A stretch of 64,000 nucleotides of DNA from Brachionus manjavacas. Lineage: Eukaryota; Rotifera; Eurotatoria; Ploima; Brachionidae. This document shows, in pieces, positions 43,793 through 56,469 of the stretch (position 1 is the stretch's first letter; every line of letters starts with the position of its first letter). Below the pieces are notes generated by a model that was not told where the DNA came from, ran no database searches, and was given only the letters and a program-made list of their open reading frames with translations. The translations under genes and the position numbers were made by a program. The stretch lies in the NCBI GenBank assembly GCA_019054805.1, contig JAHQIY010000014.1:496001-560000 (forward strand), in the 5' to 3' direction.

Positions 43793-44518
43793 TTGATTCG
43801 ATCTAGTCGAATTCAGCGATATTGACTTGGAATCCAGTTTGAATGGTTTGTGTGGGGTCCTTCGATTTTGCGGGGGCCTTGCTTGCCTAATAAAACATGC
43901 CAATAGAACACAGCTTGCCAACAGCGCAGCTATTCCCAATATTAAAGCAACATCGCGGTATCCTATGCACAAAATTCTTAATCTAAAATGTTAATAATTT
44001 TTTTAAGTATTCAAGGCTTTTGATCTGAAGTGTTTATTTATTTATTTATTTTTAATAACTTTTGTGTTGAGCATATGCCGGATTTAATATAAATGTGAAA
44101 GACCTTTTTGTAATGCGCATAATTCCTCTAATTAGACTAGCACCCCGACTGCTTTTCAAGAAAATTATTAGTTTAAATTGTTCAGTTGGAAAAAATATTA
44201 AATGATGCAATAAATTAAAAAAAATAGAAAAAAAAAAGCGAATAATTCTTCAAAAACATGATTATTTAATAAGTACACTAGTCTATTAAAAAAGAGAGGA
44301 AATAATTTGCTGAAAATAAATGATCAAAAAATAAACTTTTTTCTTTTTTATTGCTAAATCAATAATTTGATAAATTTGAGGAAATGAGATAAAAAGCCTC
44401 GGATAGAAAGAGAGAGAGAAGCGTTTTGTGTTACCATGTTGGTGAATGTTGTAGGCCGAGTCGGGCTCTGTTGGAAAAGAGTGATTCCAGACTTGCGGGT
44501 CTATGGTGAATTGCAGCT
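43793..44518 (-). CDS. Single-pass membrane protein exons
   Basis: Exon 44518-44435 reads LQFTIDPQVWNHSFPTEPDS, then AYNIHQHG, and ends at a GTAACA donor with one base of a codon. Exon 43962-43793, after a CATAG acceptor, supplies the missing two bases and reads YRDVALILGIAALLASCVLL, then ACFIRQARPPQNRR and KSISLNSTRSNQ, up to a GTTAGT donor in phase 0. The hydrophobic run ALILGIAALLASCVLLACFI followed by Arg-rich sequence is a transmembrane helix with a cytoplasmic side to its right. The order is that of a type I receptor or cadherin-like protein. Upstream ectodomain exons were not found; they may lie right of 44.6 kb, with the transporter gene nested among them. The next coding exon may be 26219-25779 (phase 0). 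Confidence 0.5.
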
Positions 44519-46262
44519 CTTTTTTTAGCTTTGACAAGATCATTTAATTCTAAATTATAAATTCTAAAGAAATTAAGATTAGAAAAAATCAATACTATAA
44601 ACCAAAGTGCATTCACAAATAGACGATAAGATTCTAAATGCTCATTTTGTCAACATTTTGATTTATAATCCTTTAAATTTAAATGACAATTTGATTTCTA
44701 GTTTAAAATTTACTTCCCTTTAAAAACACTTAATGATAAAATTATTCCCTTAATTTAAGGTGTTTGATTAAAGAGAAATAACAAAGTTATATCAAATATA
44801 TGCATTTCTCATGCCATGTGTTTTTTATTTTTAATAATTTTTTTATCGATTTTAAGAAAAAAAATAAAAAAGTTATTTAAATAATTGATTTTTGATATAT
44901 CGAAAAAAATGAATGAATCCGGTTGTTTTTAAACGGAATTTTCTACACTCGAACCCGATGACTTGAACAAAGCCATAAAATTAGAATTCAATCAATTTGT
45001 TAATTGAAAAATAAAGCACCTCAATAAAGGAAACAAATAAATTGCTTTTTTTTCTTTTTCAAAGTTCGAATAAAGCACTTTAAAAATGAAATTAAATTTT
45101 TTTTTTGTTTGAATAAATAAAAAATTTTAGAATATTTAATTTAATTCTATTCAGCATGTTTTAAACATTTGGAAGACAACATCAAAAATAATTGATTATT
45201 AAAAATGTTATTGATCTTGATTTTTTAGATGTAAAGAAAAAATAAAATTGAATGAATTTTAAAATTGTTGAAAGATGCATTTTAGACAAAAATGGTAGGT
45301 GTTTTTTTGTGATGATAAACTCTGAAATCAATGACGAAAATGAATATTTAAATTTTGGTTGAATTGAATCTAGATAAATTACTGTTGAATTTTAAATTTT
45401 AATCTTCGGAATAATAAATTTAAACTATTCAAAAAATTTAATCTCTTGCTTTTAATTTATTCAAAAATAGAAACTAAAAAACAATTTCAAATTCTGAAAA
45501 TGGATCCACTAAATTCACTGGGTAGCAATTGATGCTAATGAATCTACAACAAAAAAGACATCATTTAGTTCATTTTTATTTGATCAAATTAGTAAAATTT
45601 TAGAACATTTATTTGAGCATAATTTTAATTTAATAATAAAAAAAAATTAAATAATTTTTTATAATTTCTGTTAGATGGGTCTCATCTGATTTAAATGTAT
45701 TTGTTGACGCAAAAATTTCATTTGATTAATATCTTTAAAATGTATATATAATGAGTAAGAAAAAAAATTTTAAAAATAAAACAAGGACGAAATAATTGTA
45801 TATCAAATAAAATTGAATTATTTATTTAAAAAATTAAATTTAGCAATTAGTTTTTGATGTAGAAAAGGGAAAAATAAAAGAATATAAATTTTGACCATCG
45901 AATAATTTCCTATTCAAAAATTAACTTTGATACACTTTCTTATTAGTATCAAATAACCTTCAGGGTATTGGGAAAACAGGAAATACAGTCTTTTTTTTGT
46001 TGAAATTTTCAAATTGTTGTTTGATCTTTAAACGATTTTGGCATCAAATAAGAAAAAATCTTAATTTTACAGCTTTAAAGCGCCTTACCTTATAAATTAT
46101 GAAATAATTTTTGACATAATTCTGTGACCAAGAATCGATTTAACCATTTTAAATAATGTTTTTTTTCATTCAAACTGTATTGATTTTGTTTTATTTAGGA
46201 AAAAATAATTAAAAAAGTGAGTAAACTTTACCGCCTAGTGTGTAATATGAATTAAATAAGAC
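44519..46262. other. AT-rich intergenic or intronic
   Basis: No exon was recognised on either strand. The last part contains the promoter of the plus-strand transporter gene, where I see no clear TATA or initiator. Confidence 0.4.
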
Positions 46263-48240
46263 ATGACTAAAGTAGAGGAAATGCTCGAAAACCTGAACGG
46301 GTTTGGCAAGTACCAAAAATTCAGGTTCATTCTTCTCTGTTTATCAGGCTTACTGCCTCCTATCGCCAGCTACATCCATTCATTTATTGCCGCTAGTCCG
46401 AAATACAGGTAAGTGTCATTGACATTTTGATACAAAAATTCCGATTTATTTTGCTAGTTGTGGTGATTACGAGTACAATTCAAGTCTGACATTCAATGGT
46501 TATTCTTACTACAATTCACAGCCCTATCGTGAAAAATGTGGTCAGGTATTCACAAACAATTCGCTGAACAGTTCGCTAAATCATCACCAAAGATTTTGCT
46601 CACACTGGATATATGACAAAACCTATTATAAAAAAACACTCACCGAACAGGTAAATTTTCTCATTTATTTTTTTAATTATAAATAAAAATAAACTATAAT
46701 TTAAAGAAAAATAAAATTTTATTTTGAAAAAAAAAAGTTTAATTTAGTTTGCGATAGAGCAATATGGCGCTCGTTTATGCAATCGATTTATTATGCCGGA
46801 GTTCTAATGGGATCAATAGTCATAGGTCAAATTGGAAAAAAACATGGACAAAGACTAGCGGTGTGGTTGAGCTTGGTGCTTTTGGTTTTAGGCGAGTCGA
46901 CCCTTAGTTTCAGTTCATATAAAAGAATCGACTACCTGGTGTTGTTGGCGAGCAGGTTTTTGATAGCTGTTGGCTCTCATGGAATTTCTATCAATAGTTA
47001 CCTGTTGACCATGGAGTTTATTGATAAATCAAATAGAAAATATTGTGCTTTGGTGTTTGAATTTGTGTTCGCCATTGGTCAGCTAGTACTAGTTGTGTCC
47101 GCTTATTTTTTGAGAGAATGGCAGCAGCTTAGTCGCATCATTCTGGTCACATGTTTGCCTTTTTTTCTCTTTGTCTGGTAAATTAGGATAGAGTTTAGAT
47201 GCAAAAGTTGATTTTTTTTTAGCCTTAGCGATGAGTCATTGCAGTATTTGAGCAAAAAAAAGGATTATGGCAATCTAGAGAGACTTCTAAAGAAAATAGC
47301 TCAATCCAACGACACAAAATTTGACCAAGCTTTGTGGAAGTCGTTTATCACCAAAGAGAATCATGAGCGCAAGCAATCCAATACATCCCAGTTTAGTTTG
47401 ACCAAGTCCAACTATCTATTTATTTTTATAATTGGTTTAAATTGGTAAATTTATTCCATTTAAAGTAAAGAGTAAAATTTTGATAAAAATTTTTAAATAA
47501 GGATAGTTAATAATTTTATATTTCACGGTCTCGGGCTCAGATCAAACGATCTCGGCATTAGTCCCTATGAGTCATTTGCTCTGTCAGCCTTTATCGAAAT
47601 AGTAAGCAGTTTGTTCACATTTAGGCTTCTTAGGCGAAATTTCAGGCGAACTTTCTATTTTATCTTTATGACAATCTCAGGTATTTTTTGTACCACTATT
47701 TATTATTCGAGTAAATAAAAAAATTTTAAACAAAAATAAGAAAATGTTTTTATGTTTTTTTAAAAGAGAGTTTGTTGTTGATTGTAAGCAGTGCCATGAT
47801 AGCCAAATTTTCTATCGCTTGTTCTTACGCCATTATAAGACTGTATTCCAATGAATATTTCCCGGAAAGCAATCGGAAAAGTTATTTAAGCAAGTGTTCT
47901 ATTATGGCACGTACTGGCTCAGTTATAGCACCATTTATAATCGCACTCGGTGACATTTATTCCAAACAATTGCCTTTTTTGATTTTTGGCATTTGTTGTT
48001 TTCTTTCTGCTTGGTCAACCCTTTTTTTGCCAAGGATACAAAAGTCTACTCTCAGTAAAGAAGTAAATCAAGAAGCAAATCAACAGCTCGTTCAAAACAA
48101 GTAAATTTAATTTAATTTAAATTAATTGAATTTTTGCATTCAAATAAATTTTTAGTTGGCTTGATGGTCAAGATATTTGCTTGGAAAAAATGGAAAATAC
48201 AGACTCAAATGATGATCTTCAAATAAACAATACTACATGA
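46263..48240 (+). CDS. SLC22-like organic ion transporter, seven exons
   Basis: Exons are 46263-46408, 46458-46650, 46738-47177, 47223-47444, 47502-47710, 47767-48100 and 48156-48240. All introns are 45-90 bp GT-AG and all phases agree, giving 542 residues, the usual size of the family. It starts MTKVEEMLENLNGFGKYQKF, the typical N-terminus, with helix 1 and then a large Cys-rich extracellular loop carrying N-x-S/T sites. The loop leads to FNLVCDRAIWRSFMQSIYYA, the SLC22 signature before helix 2. Later come the conserved WIVNNFIFHGLGL and NEYFPESNRKSYLSKCSIMA segments. It should be a twelve-helix plasma-membrane carrier of organic cations or anions; the substrate cannot be told. The canonical ESPRWL is replaced by SDESLQYL and the GRR after helix 2 by KKHGQR, so this is a divergent member. 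Confidence 0.9.
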
Positions 48241-49174
48241 GATTTAAGTCGTTCTAAAAATTGCTGCTGAATAAAAATCTAAAAGAAGATTTTTATAATG
48301 TGATTAAAAAAATTCAAAAAACATAGCTATTTTAAATAATTTAGTTTTTTTATGAGTTAATTGGCAATTATTTGAAAAATATTAAATATTTATTGTCATA
48401 AATTAAATTGTTATGCAAGAAATTTTTTATTAAGTTTAAATAATTTTGAAATAAAATTTTTTCAATTTCATTTAATCCTTAATTAAAAAAAAACTTTCAT
48501 TTGCAGTGCGAAAATTAGCGAAAATTTGGATCTTTGAATCTCTTTGAATCTTATAAATATTCTTTTAAATTAAAAAAAAATATGCAAAATTTGTTGTAAA
48601 ATTACTTTCGATATTCTTACTGAATTATTTTGTAATTTGGATATAAATTAATTACTAACACTTTGATTTTCGGAAGAATCTTGATTTAGATCTTCAAGAT
48701 AAAAATCGTTAAAAGACTGAGTTTATTGATATCCAATTTGATGGCAACTTTACAGAATTATCATCCACTTTTTTTTATAAAAATAAATTATTTGAAGAAA
48801 ATTTTGAATTTAAGAATTTACACTAGGTCATATCAATTCTAAGAATATTTATTCTTCTATTATCAATTAAATATATCATTGGATTCATATTGAAAAAATG
48901 CATCGCGAATGATCATGGTCATTTGAAAAATAAACTATCAATTATATCAATAATCAACAAGAATATTCAAAATTTTGTAGTATGATGAAACAAATAATGT
49001 TCCACCAGATAGAAATTAATTTAAAAAAAAAACAAAATTCACCCAGCTTGATATTTTATTTTTGTATTGGAATTTTTGAAAGAAAATTCACAATGCCCAA
49101 ATATTTTTTTATTTTTTTGAAAAGAAAACTGAAATCAATTAAATCAGTAGGATATGTTTGCTTTCTTTTAAATG
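48241..49174. other. AT-rich intergenic
   Basis: It holds the 3' flank of the transporter gene (AATAAAAATC about 30 bases after the stop) and otherwise no recognised feature. Confidence 0.4.
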
Positions 49175-49178
49175 TGTA

Positions 49179-51633
49179 TGTCGTATAGAATAAGCAAAAT
49201 TAATTATTTAGCTAAAATTACAATCATTTAAGTAAAAAAATAACCAATGTTCTAATTTAAGTAAAATAATCAATTCTACCTTTTTATTTAGCTAAATTAT
49301 ATTTTTTAAGTTAAATTAAAATGAATTAAGAAAAATAGATTTATTAAAAAAAAATTTTACAATCATAAAATGTTTTATTAAATAACAATTCAAAAACAAA
49401 CTTTATTTTTTATTTACACATTCATTGCTAATTTTATTTCTATGGCATTTTGAATTGCAATAAACACCATTTTTTCTAAAAGTACAGTTTTTCTGACATT
49501 TACCAACACAGTTACATTTCATGAATCCTTGGCCACCAGAAATGAGTTGAAGGCCATTAATCTCTCTTAAAGTTTTTTCACTGCTTAAATCTATGGATTC
49601 AAATTTAATAAGTTTTTGTTTACAAATTTGAAACGAATTTCTTGCATGCCACCCACGTATAATACCATGCTGAGTGGCAAGTTGATATAATTGATGATTA
49701 TTAATTTTTGTAACATATGCAAGAATATTAACAGGATCAGCTGGACCAGGGTCCACATCTGGTACTGTTACTTAAACAGTATCACCTATCTTAGCTTCAC
49801 CTAACTTGTGAATATGCTGTTTCGCCATCAGATCGGCAGCATTTTTTAGATTTTCATGACAGTCGTTTTGAATGTCTTGAATTTTGATGGAATTTGACTG
49901 AAAACAAGGATGCTTAGAGGTGCTAATAGGCAAAATTTCATCATTCTCTTTATCTAATTCAATTCTTCTCTTTCTACCTCTTTTAGCTTGAAAAGAAAAT
50001 TCACTAATTACAGAATCCAACAAACTACTAATGATTTCTTCAGAAACATTTTTCAATATTTTATCATCAATAACTTCTTCAATCATTTCCTCTATTTCAT
50101 TCTCATTAACACTATCTTCAATTTCTTCGTCATAATCGTTCTCATCCTCAATAAAATCCTCATCGTGCTCATTATCATCTACATTAACTGCTTGACTAGT
50201 TGTTGGATTTATCAACAAATCTTCTATTTCTTCAATATTCTATTTAATTAACAGATAGAAAATAAAATTAAGATAAAATTTTTGTTATCAATTATACCTG
50301 TAAATGTTCAGGTGAATTGTTTACAGTATTATTTTTCAATAACTTAGAAAAATTCAATTATAATTAATTAAGCAATTAACATAAAAATAAAAATTGAGAA
50401 AAAATTACTTGTTCTAATTCTTCCTCAGTATTGATATGAGTAAGTAAATCTTTTGGAATGGATGAAATTCCCGCTCCATAATTCATTTCTTTGCCAAATG
50501 TTGCAAAGTATGGGGTACATTTAATAATACGGTGATATGAATTGTTTTTAGCCATTTGAAAAAATTTTAACCCTAATGACCAATTTGTTGATTTGTTGTC
50601 TTTCATCCATAACGATAACATATTTTTAATATCCGCATTAGCCCGCTCAACTGAGCCCTGAGATTGCGGATGCCTAGGCCTACCGTGTACAATCACCATT
50701 TCTTTCCATATTTTTTTTAACTCTTTAATCACTCTGGCTACAAATTCTCTTCCGTTGTCCATCTGGAGAACAGATGGCGCGCCAATAAGAGTAAAAATCT
50801 CAATTAATCTAATCGCTACTTCTCTAGCCTCTTTCGAAGAAAGTGGACACAGAAAGGACAATTTGTTGTGATGATCCTGATAGTGCATTGTCCATTTTTA
50901 GACGCCATCGGCCATTGGTTGATAATCAATTAAATCTAATTGTCCTCTTTGCATAAAGCTTGATGACACGATTGGTTGAACAACTACTTTTTTACTGCCA
51001 GCTTTGGTGTTCTTTTGCTGGCAGCCAACACACAACTCGATATAGATTTTAACAAATTTATCGCTAATGTTATCAAACCGTTTTTTTATTTTTTTGACGT
51101 TTTATTCATCCCACCATGACCTACAATTTTGTGATGAAAATCAATGTCATCAAACATTGATTCAAAAGAACAAACATATTTTATTGAATTTTCGTCTTTT
51201 TCGAACACGATTAGACGATTATATTTGTTCCACCGATTTCCATTACTTTGAATCGTGACATTAAGTAATAAGTTTTTGGATCTTTAGTGTTCGGATTTAG
51301 CTTTTCTCTTAAAATTGTATCGATTTTATCTTGAACCTCAGCCTTCGAATAAACTTTTCTTGAATTAGGAAATTGTTTTTTAATCAATTCGTAAAAGGCC
51401 TCTTTGTGATTATATTCGGACATTTTTCAAAAAGAAAATAAAAGAATAATTTTGAAATTTGTAAGTTTTATTTGTTTCATTTCGATTTAAGTTAAGTACA
51501 TAAAATTATATTAAATTAAGTTAAACTAATCTTTGATTAAAGTTAAATAATAATCAGTTTTCCTATTCTAGTAAAATTGCTTTTTTTATTTAATTTTAGC
51601 TAAATAAATTAATTTTGCTTATTCTATACGACA
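49179..51633. mobile_element. Ginger-like DNA transposon, 2455 bp
   Basis: The ends are TGTCGTATAGAATAAGCAAA at the left and its complement TTTGCTTATTCTATACGACA... read inwards from 51633 on the right. The terminal inverted repeat extends about 45 bp (...TTATTTAGCTAAAATTA), followed by TTTAAGT-type subterminal words. TGTA is duplicated on both sides (49175-49178 and 51634-51637). A 4 bp duplication and a TGT start fit Ginger elements, cut-and-paste transposons whose integrase derives from LTR elements. The element holds one minus-strand gene. Confidence 0.82.
49403..51423 (-). pseudogene. KRBA2-like integrase gene, decayed
   Basis: The N-terminal piece (51423-51211) is MSEYNHKEAFYELIKKQFPN, then HHKIVGHGGMNKT of the zinc-binding domain near 51130, where stops appear. 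The integrase core (50888-50409) has QMDNGREFVARVI and GRPRHPQSQGSVERANADI, the second Asp and the Glu of the DDE triad. The first Asp lies upstream, near QLDLIDYQPMADG (about 50910-50940), beside a stop. Two introns follow (50408-50343, 66 bp, and 50297-50240, 58 bp), then an acidic linker, RGRKRR, and a stop at 49772. The last part (49756-49403) is VPDVDPGPADPVNILAYVTK and a Cys-rich end (KCNCVGKCQKNC). The architecture is that of proteins annotated KRBA2-like in invertebrates. At least three stops or frameshifts disable it. Confidence 0.8.
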
Positions 51634-51637
51634 TGTA

Positions 51638-52866
51638 TTAAGACTTATTGTTCATTTTAATTATTTTGGAAAGATTATTAGAATGCTGACTTTTAAAAAA
51701 AAAAACTTATTAACCAAATTTTGAACTGATTGGTATTAAAAAAATTTAAAAAATATTAAATTTAGTACAGAAAGTACAAAATGGAGCAGAGCCTAATAAA
51801 ATAATATAAGTACAAGACTTGAGTGGACTCAAGTCAAAGTCTGACTTTTACTTTGACTCTAAAATAATTCCACGATTCTGACTTTAAAGTTTGACTTTTG
51901 ACCAACTCTGATATCGCCCCATATTCTTTCTAAACAGGATTTTTAATTATTTAAGCTTAGCATCAAAGTAAAATAAAATAAATTGTCGCATCAATTAATT
52001 GCTTTTTGAAAAAGAATGAAGTTGGGCTTGTAAAATGGAAAATGAAAATGGCCCCTGAAAAGTGTAGTCATACCATTTTCTCCGGAAATCCAGGTAACAA
52101 CCAATCTCTAACTTTTTGGAAAAAATATACCGTATGAATAAAAGCCATTATTTCTAGACATAACTTTCGATGAAAACCTTTGTTTCGACTTTATTAGATC
52201 AAGATGCATTGATCGTATTAGCGTTCAAAAATTCTGGCACAAAAGTCATGAATTCAGTGAATTTTTAAATGAAGAGGGATTATCCCTCTGATTTTCAATC
52301 TTATTGCTTTATTTTTTTTTCATTAAAATTAATAAAAAAAACTTGCTATCGCTTTTTCAGTAATTTACTAATTTATTCTTTTTTGTACTTTATTTTCAAA
52401 ATTTTTATGTTTACTTTAACCAACGTTATCTAAAGGAATCTATTGATTTTGGTTAATTTTTCAAAAAATAAGAAAAAAAAGGCTACAATTATTTTTTTTC
52501 TTTGAAAAAAGTTAAGCTCTCTTCTTTCATAGCTTGCTTATTATTTTTTAAATAAAAACAAAAATTATAAAATTTTTATTTGTCTTTTTAATTAAATTTA
52601 TCTTTCGGCTCTTTTTTTTATAAAATTAATTTGTTTAATTTTTAAAATCTGAAGGAGTCTATCCTCGTTACTGATTTACAAATATATAATTATTTTAATT
52701 TAAACCTGAGGTAAAAAATAAAACAATCACGAGAGTGTGCTGCAAATTATGGACAACGAAAAATTAATTAACTATGTTTTTTAATCAATTAATTTTATAA
52801 TAGTATTAATAAATAAATAAGTTATTGTGTGTTAGGCGCATGAAATGAGGGTTTAATTTCAAAAAT
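51638..52866. other. AT-rich with a LINE tail
   Basis: About 51830-51915 carries the repeat with AAGTCAAAGTCTGACTTTTACT shared with 36905-36980. About 52560-52690 is a LINE 3' end (CTGAAGGAGTCTATCCTCG). A patch near 52030-52250 looks like unassigned transposon sequence. Confidence 0.4.
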
Positions 52867-53035
52867 GTAGCTTTTTTAAATCTTTTAAAGCTTTAAAATA
52901 ATTTGAGTTAACAATATCTTTATCAAGTTTATCCATATAAGAAACAGGAAGCAGAGCTTTATATATGCGAGTAACGGCCGTTATTGTATAACAAATGTGT
53001 TGAAACACTGATGGGCTTAGTTCAAAAAGGGTAGA
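52859..53035 (-). pseudogene. Unassigned coding fragment
   Basis: The minus strand is open from about 53035 to a TGA at 52859 and reads LFELSPSVFQHICYTITAVT, then RIYKALLPVSYMDKLDKDIV. Composition is protein-like and less AT-biased. It may be the end of a LINE or another transposon ORF; I could not place it. Confidence 0.35.
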
Positions 53036-53148
53036 GGAAGTTAAATTTAAATATATTTAATTTTCAAATTGTAAATGAAATAATATTATAAAATATCAAA
53101 TAAAAGTAGAAAAAAACTATTGATAAACATTTTAATCATATAATGTTA

Positions 53149-53480
53149 TTAATTAGGCAGTAAATTTTTAAATTTTGATAATGTTGTATCTTTTAACTGA
53201 TTTAATCTTAATTCTTTTGTTTGTCTTGGAATTAAATTTATATTTTCTTTAATTTTAGTAAGCCTATCGAAAGGAAAAGGAACAATTAAAAAGTCATTTA
53301 TATTTTTTAAACGCGATAATGTGACAAACGTTAAGCCTAGTGATCTTTCAGATTTTCCAAGATCTACAATGGCCTTTTTAAGTGTCTGTCCCTGGGATTT
53401 GTGTATTGTCATACCATATCCTATTCGAATTTGGAACTTGAGTTCTGGTAGCGGTATGTGTTTTTGAAAACGAACTTATT
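53149..53480 (-). pseudogene. PIF1-like helicase C-terminal fragment
   Basis: After a frame slip near 53410 the minus strand reads LKFQIRIGYGMTIHKSQGQT, LKKAIVDLGKSERSLGLTFV and TLSRLKNINDFLIVPFPFDR, ending in a stop at 53149. 'MTIHKSQGQTL' and 'GLTFVTLSR' are the last helicase motifs of PIF1/RRM3-type proteins, carried by Helitrons and by host genes. Walker motifs are absent, so this is a fragment, probably from a Helitron. Confidence 0.75.
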
Positions 53481-53633
53481 GGATTAATTATTAACATCGT
53501 TTCGATGGGATGCGATCTCCAAAGTGCATTCTGATATTTCCGAGTTTACTTTTTTATTTAAATAGAATTTTAAATCCAAAATTTTATCTATGCATTGATC
53601 TATTAAGAAATAATCATATTTTAAATAATCATA

Positions 53634-54430
53634 TTTTAAAAGTAAGGATTGGCTTCATTAAAATTTCGGGCATTTCGAATTAATTAATCATTTTAAAATG
53701 TTTTTTTTATGTTGTCTTGTTAAATTATTACAACTATACACATATTAATTAATATGATATGTTTTATCAACTTTTTCAAAGCAATAATCAAATAACGAGC
53801 GTCACTTTGAAAAAAATATTTTATTTTATGAGATAATGTAATTTTTTGAACATTCAATAAAAAAATTTTGAAAACATTAGGGTTCATCGAACATCAAAAA
53901 TAAAACGGTTCAAATTATTCAAATAAATTAAGTTTTAAAAATTGCCTCAAAAAACTAAATAAATTTTTGAAGAAAAAAAGAATTTTAATTAGTATAATGC
54001 ACCTTTTCTAAAAGTATCTTTAAGTTTAATTTTAAAATAAGTTCAGAACTATGGATTTATTTTAAATTAATTAAATTAATTCTAAATTTCAAACTTATTA
54101 TTTTAAATTTTAAAAAAGTTATTAAATTTCTAAAATGGCAGATATTTTTTGCAATTTATTTTTGCTTTAATTGATACAGGACTGACATTACTCATAGAAC
54201 AACAGTGTTTTTCAATTGTTAATTGATTAAACATATTTTTCAAAAAAATTTTTCATATCATTAAAAAAATTTATATTTTTTTAATTTTTTTAAAAAAGAT
54301 GTCATTTTGAAATCGATTGTAATTTTTTATATTTCTTTTTGTTTGAAAAAAATAATTTTTCTTGAATTTCAAAGCATGGTCAGATTTAATGACATATCAT
54401 TGAAATGGGAAAGTTTTTTTTTGAAAAAAA
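53634..54430 (+). repeat. Direct repeat unit 1, upstream of LINE
   Basis: Starting TAAGGATTGGCTTCATTAAA, this stretch recurs at 59609-60410 with a few indels over about 800 bp. It ends inside the first codons of the LINE at 54307 (GCATGGTCAG.TTTAATGACA). Confidence 0.85.
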
Positions 54431-56160
54431 GTGATGTTGTTTTGTTATCTACTTATATTGGAATTCAGACCAAGATTATCCAAAATCTTAACGAATTCTT
54501 TGTTCCATTATTATATGAGCTCTTTAATAATTGTTTATTATTTAAAAATATTCCGGAAGACTGGAAAATTGCCATTGTTAATCCTTTATTTAAAAATAAA
54601 GGTGACAGGTCAGATATAAACAATTATCGGGGGATATCAATCCTATCACCAATAGCAAAAATCTTTGAAAAACTTTTAGCAAAACAGATATCTTATTATT
54701 TTGAATCGAATAAGATTTTATTCAAAGGACAACATGGTTTTAGAAACGGACATTCTTGTCAAACAGTAATCCATTAGTATATCAGTGAAATAAATAAAGC
54801 TAAAGAAAATAAACTAACAACTGTTTCTTTGTTTATTGACTTTAGGAAAGCATTTGATGTAATTGATTCAAATTTATTACTTTTAAAACTTTTTCACTAT
54901 GGTTTTGATAATTCTTCTTTGGGTCTTCTTTCAAACTATTTTGAAAATAGATCTCAGATAGTTAGAATTGGTTGTGAAAAGTCTAATCCAGTAAAATTAA
55001 AATTAGGTGTCCCGCAAGGATCTGTCCTGGGTCCACTGCTATTTCTTATTTTTGTCAATGATTTACCATTTTTATTTAAAAATTTAAGTATTAAAATGTT
55101 TGCAGATGATACAACAATAAGTATCTCTGAAAAAGACCTTGAAACTTCTTTGATAAAATTAAATGTTACAACAAAAAATTTAAATGAATGGTGTATTTTT
55201 AACAGAATTGATATAAACTGGTCAAAAACTTTTTGCATGATTTTTGAAAATAGGAAAAAATTATATCCAGATAAGATTAGAGTAGGTAATGAAGACATAT
55301 TGGTTGTAAAGGAAATCTGCTTATTAGGCTTCATAATTGATCAAAATCTTTATTTTACCAAATTTGTATCTAATTTATCAATTCAAGTTAATAGGAAATT
55401 ATTTTCTATCAAGAGAATTTTCTATCTTGCTACTTCAGTAAAGATACAGTTTTTAAGACTTTTATCCTCCAGTATTTTGACTATTGCTCTACGCTTTTAT
55501 GCTATTTTTCAAAAGAAGCAATAAATAAATTAGCTAAAAGTTATTATATCTCTATCATAAAACTTTTAAATCTTAAGCTAGAAGCAAACAGCTTTAATGA
55601 AATAAATAACGCTTTAGAAAAGTATGGTCTTTATTCATTTCAACATCGAATTTTTGAAAGGATGCTAACTTTTTCTTATAAATGTCTACTTTATTTCAAT
55701 GCTCCGCTAATTCTTAAAGAAAAATTAAAGAAAAATGACTCAAAAAATTTGAATTATATTTTAAGGAACAGTAATAACCTTATTGAACCAATGGCCAAAT
55801 CAAAAAGTGGAGAAAAAACATTTGAACATTTTTATTCAAGATTAATAAATTGCTTTGTGATCAAGAGATCAATGTTGAAGTTTTCAACGTTTAAGCTATC
55901 AATTTTCAATAATATAAATTTAATTTACACAGATTTTGTTTCTAAATTTGAATTGTTTAACTTAAATAGCTTATTGTTAAATTTTTTCAAATAACTATTA
56001 AATCAATAACTCTATTCAATTTTCATAAATTTTTTTTTAATATTTTTAATATATGTATTTTTTTTTTATTAATAATTAATTAAATAAATGAAGTGTTAAT
56101 CAGTCTCATGAGGCATGGGCACTAGCCTGTTGATTAACCTTGAATAATAAAAAAATAAAA
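54307..56160 (+). pseudogene. LINE reverse transcriptase, nearly complete domain
   Basis: The frame has one TAG at 54775-54777 and a frameshift near 55522. Motifs run in order: NPLFKNKGDRSDINNYRGIS, FEKLLAKQISYYFE, LFIDFRKAFDVID (first catalytic Asp), GVPQGSVLGPLLF and IKMFADDTTI (catalytic Asp pair). The C-terminal region runs to a stop at 55992. The 3' end has GAGGCATGGGCACTAGCCTG and an AATAAAAAAATAAAAAAAA tail. It is a CR1/Jockey-type non-LTR element of a different family from the fragments at 20-30 kb. The endonuclease part is missing. It is inactive but young. Confidence 0.85.
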
Positions 56161-56339
56161 AAAATTTTATTTGAGCACCAAAATTTGATCATAAAATTCA
56201 AATTGCTAAAAGCTGCTTATTCCTCCATCTTTCCGAAAAAAATAAGTTCAATTCTTTTTTTTTACAATTAGATATTATCTTTGAAAAATTTTAAAAATTA
56301 TTCTGCTATTTAATTTTAATAATTTTCTAATAGATTTAG

Positions 56340-56460
56340 TGTTTTGCAGAATATTTGCAAGGACTTAATTTGCTGCTGAAATATTTAGCAGAACAATTTT
56401 TAGACTTATAGTTAAAAAGTTATTTCATTTTATGATCTTTGTTCCAAAATTCACAATTTT
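56340..56460. repeat. Half-copy of the GGCATTGTGAATTTTG MITE
   Basis: TTGCAGAA.ATTT, GCAGAACAATTTTTAGACTT, AAAAAGTTATTTCATTTT and CAAAATTCACAATTTTGTG match the right arm of the MITE at 22781-23121. Confidence 0.6.
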
Positions 56461-56469
56461 GTGAAAAAT

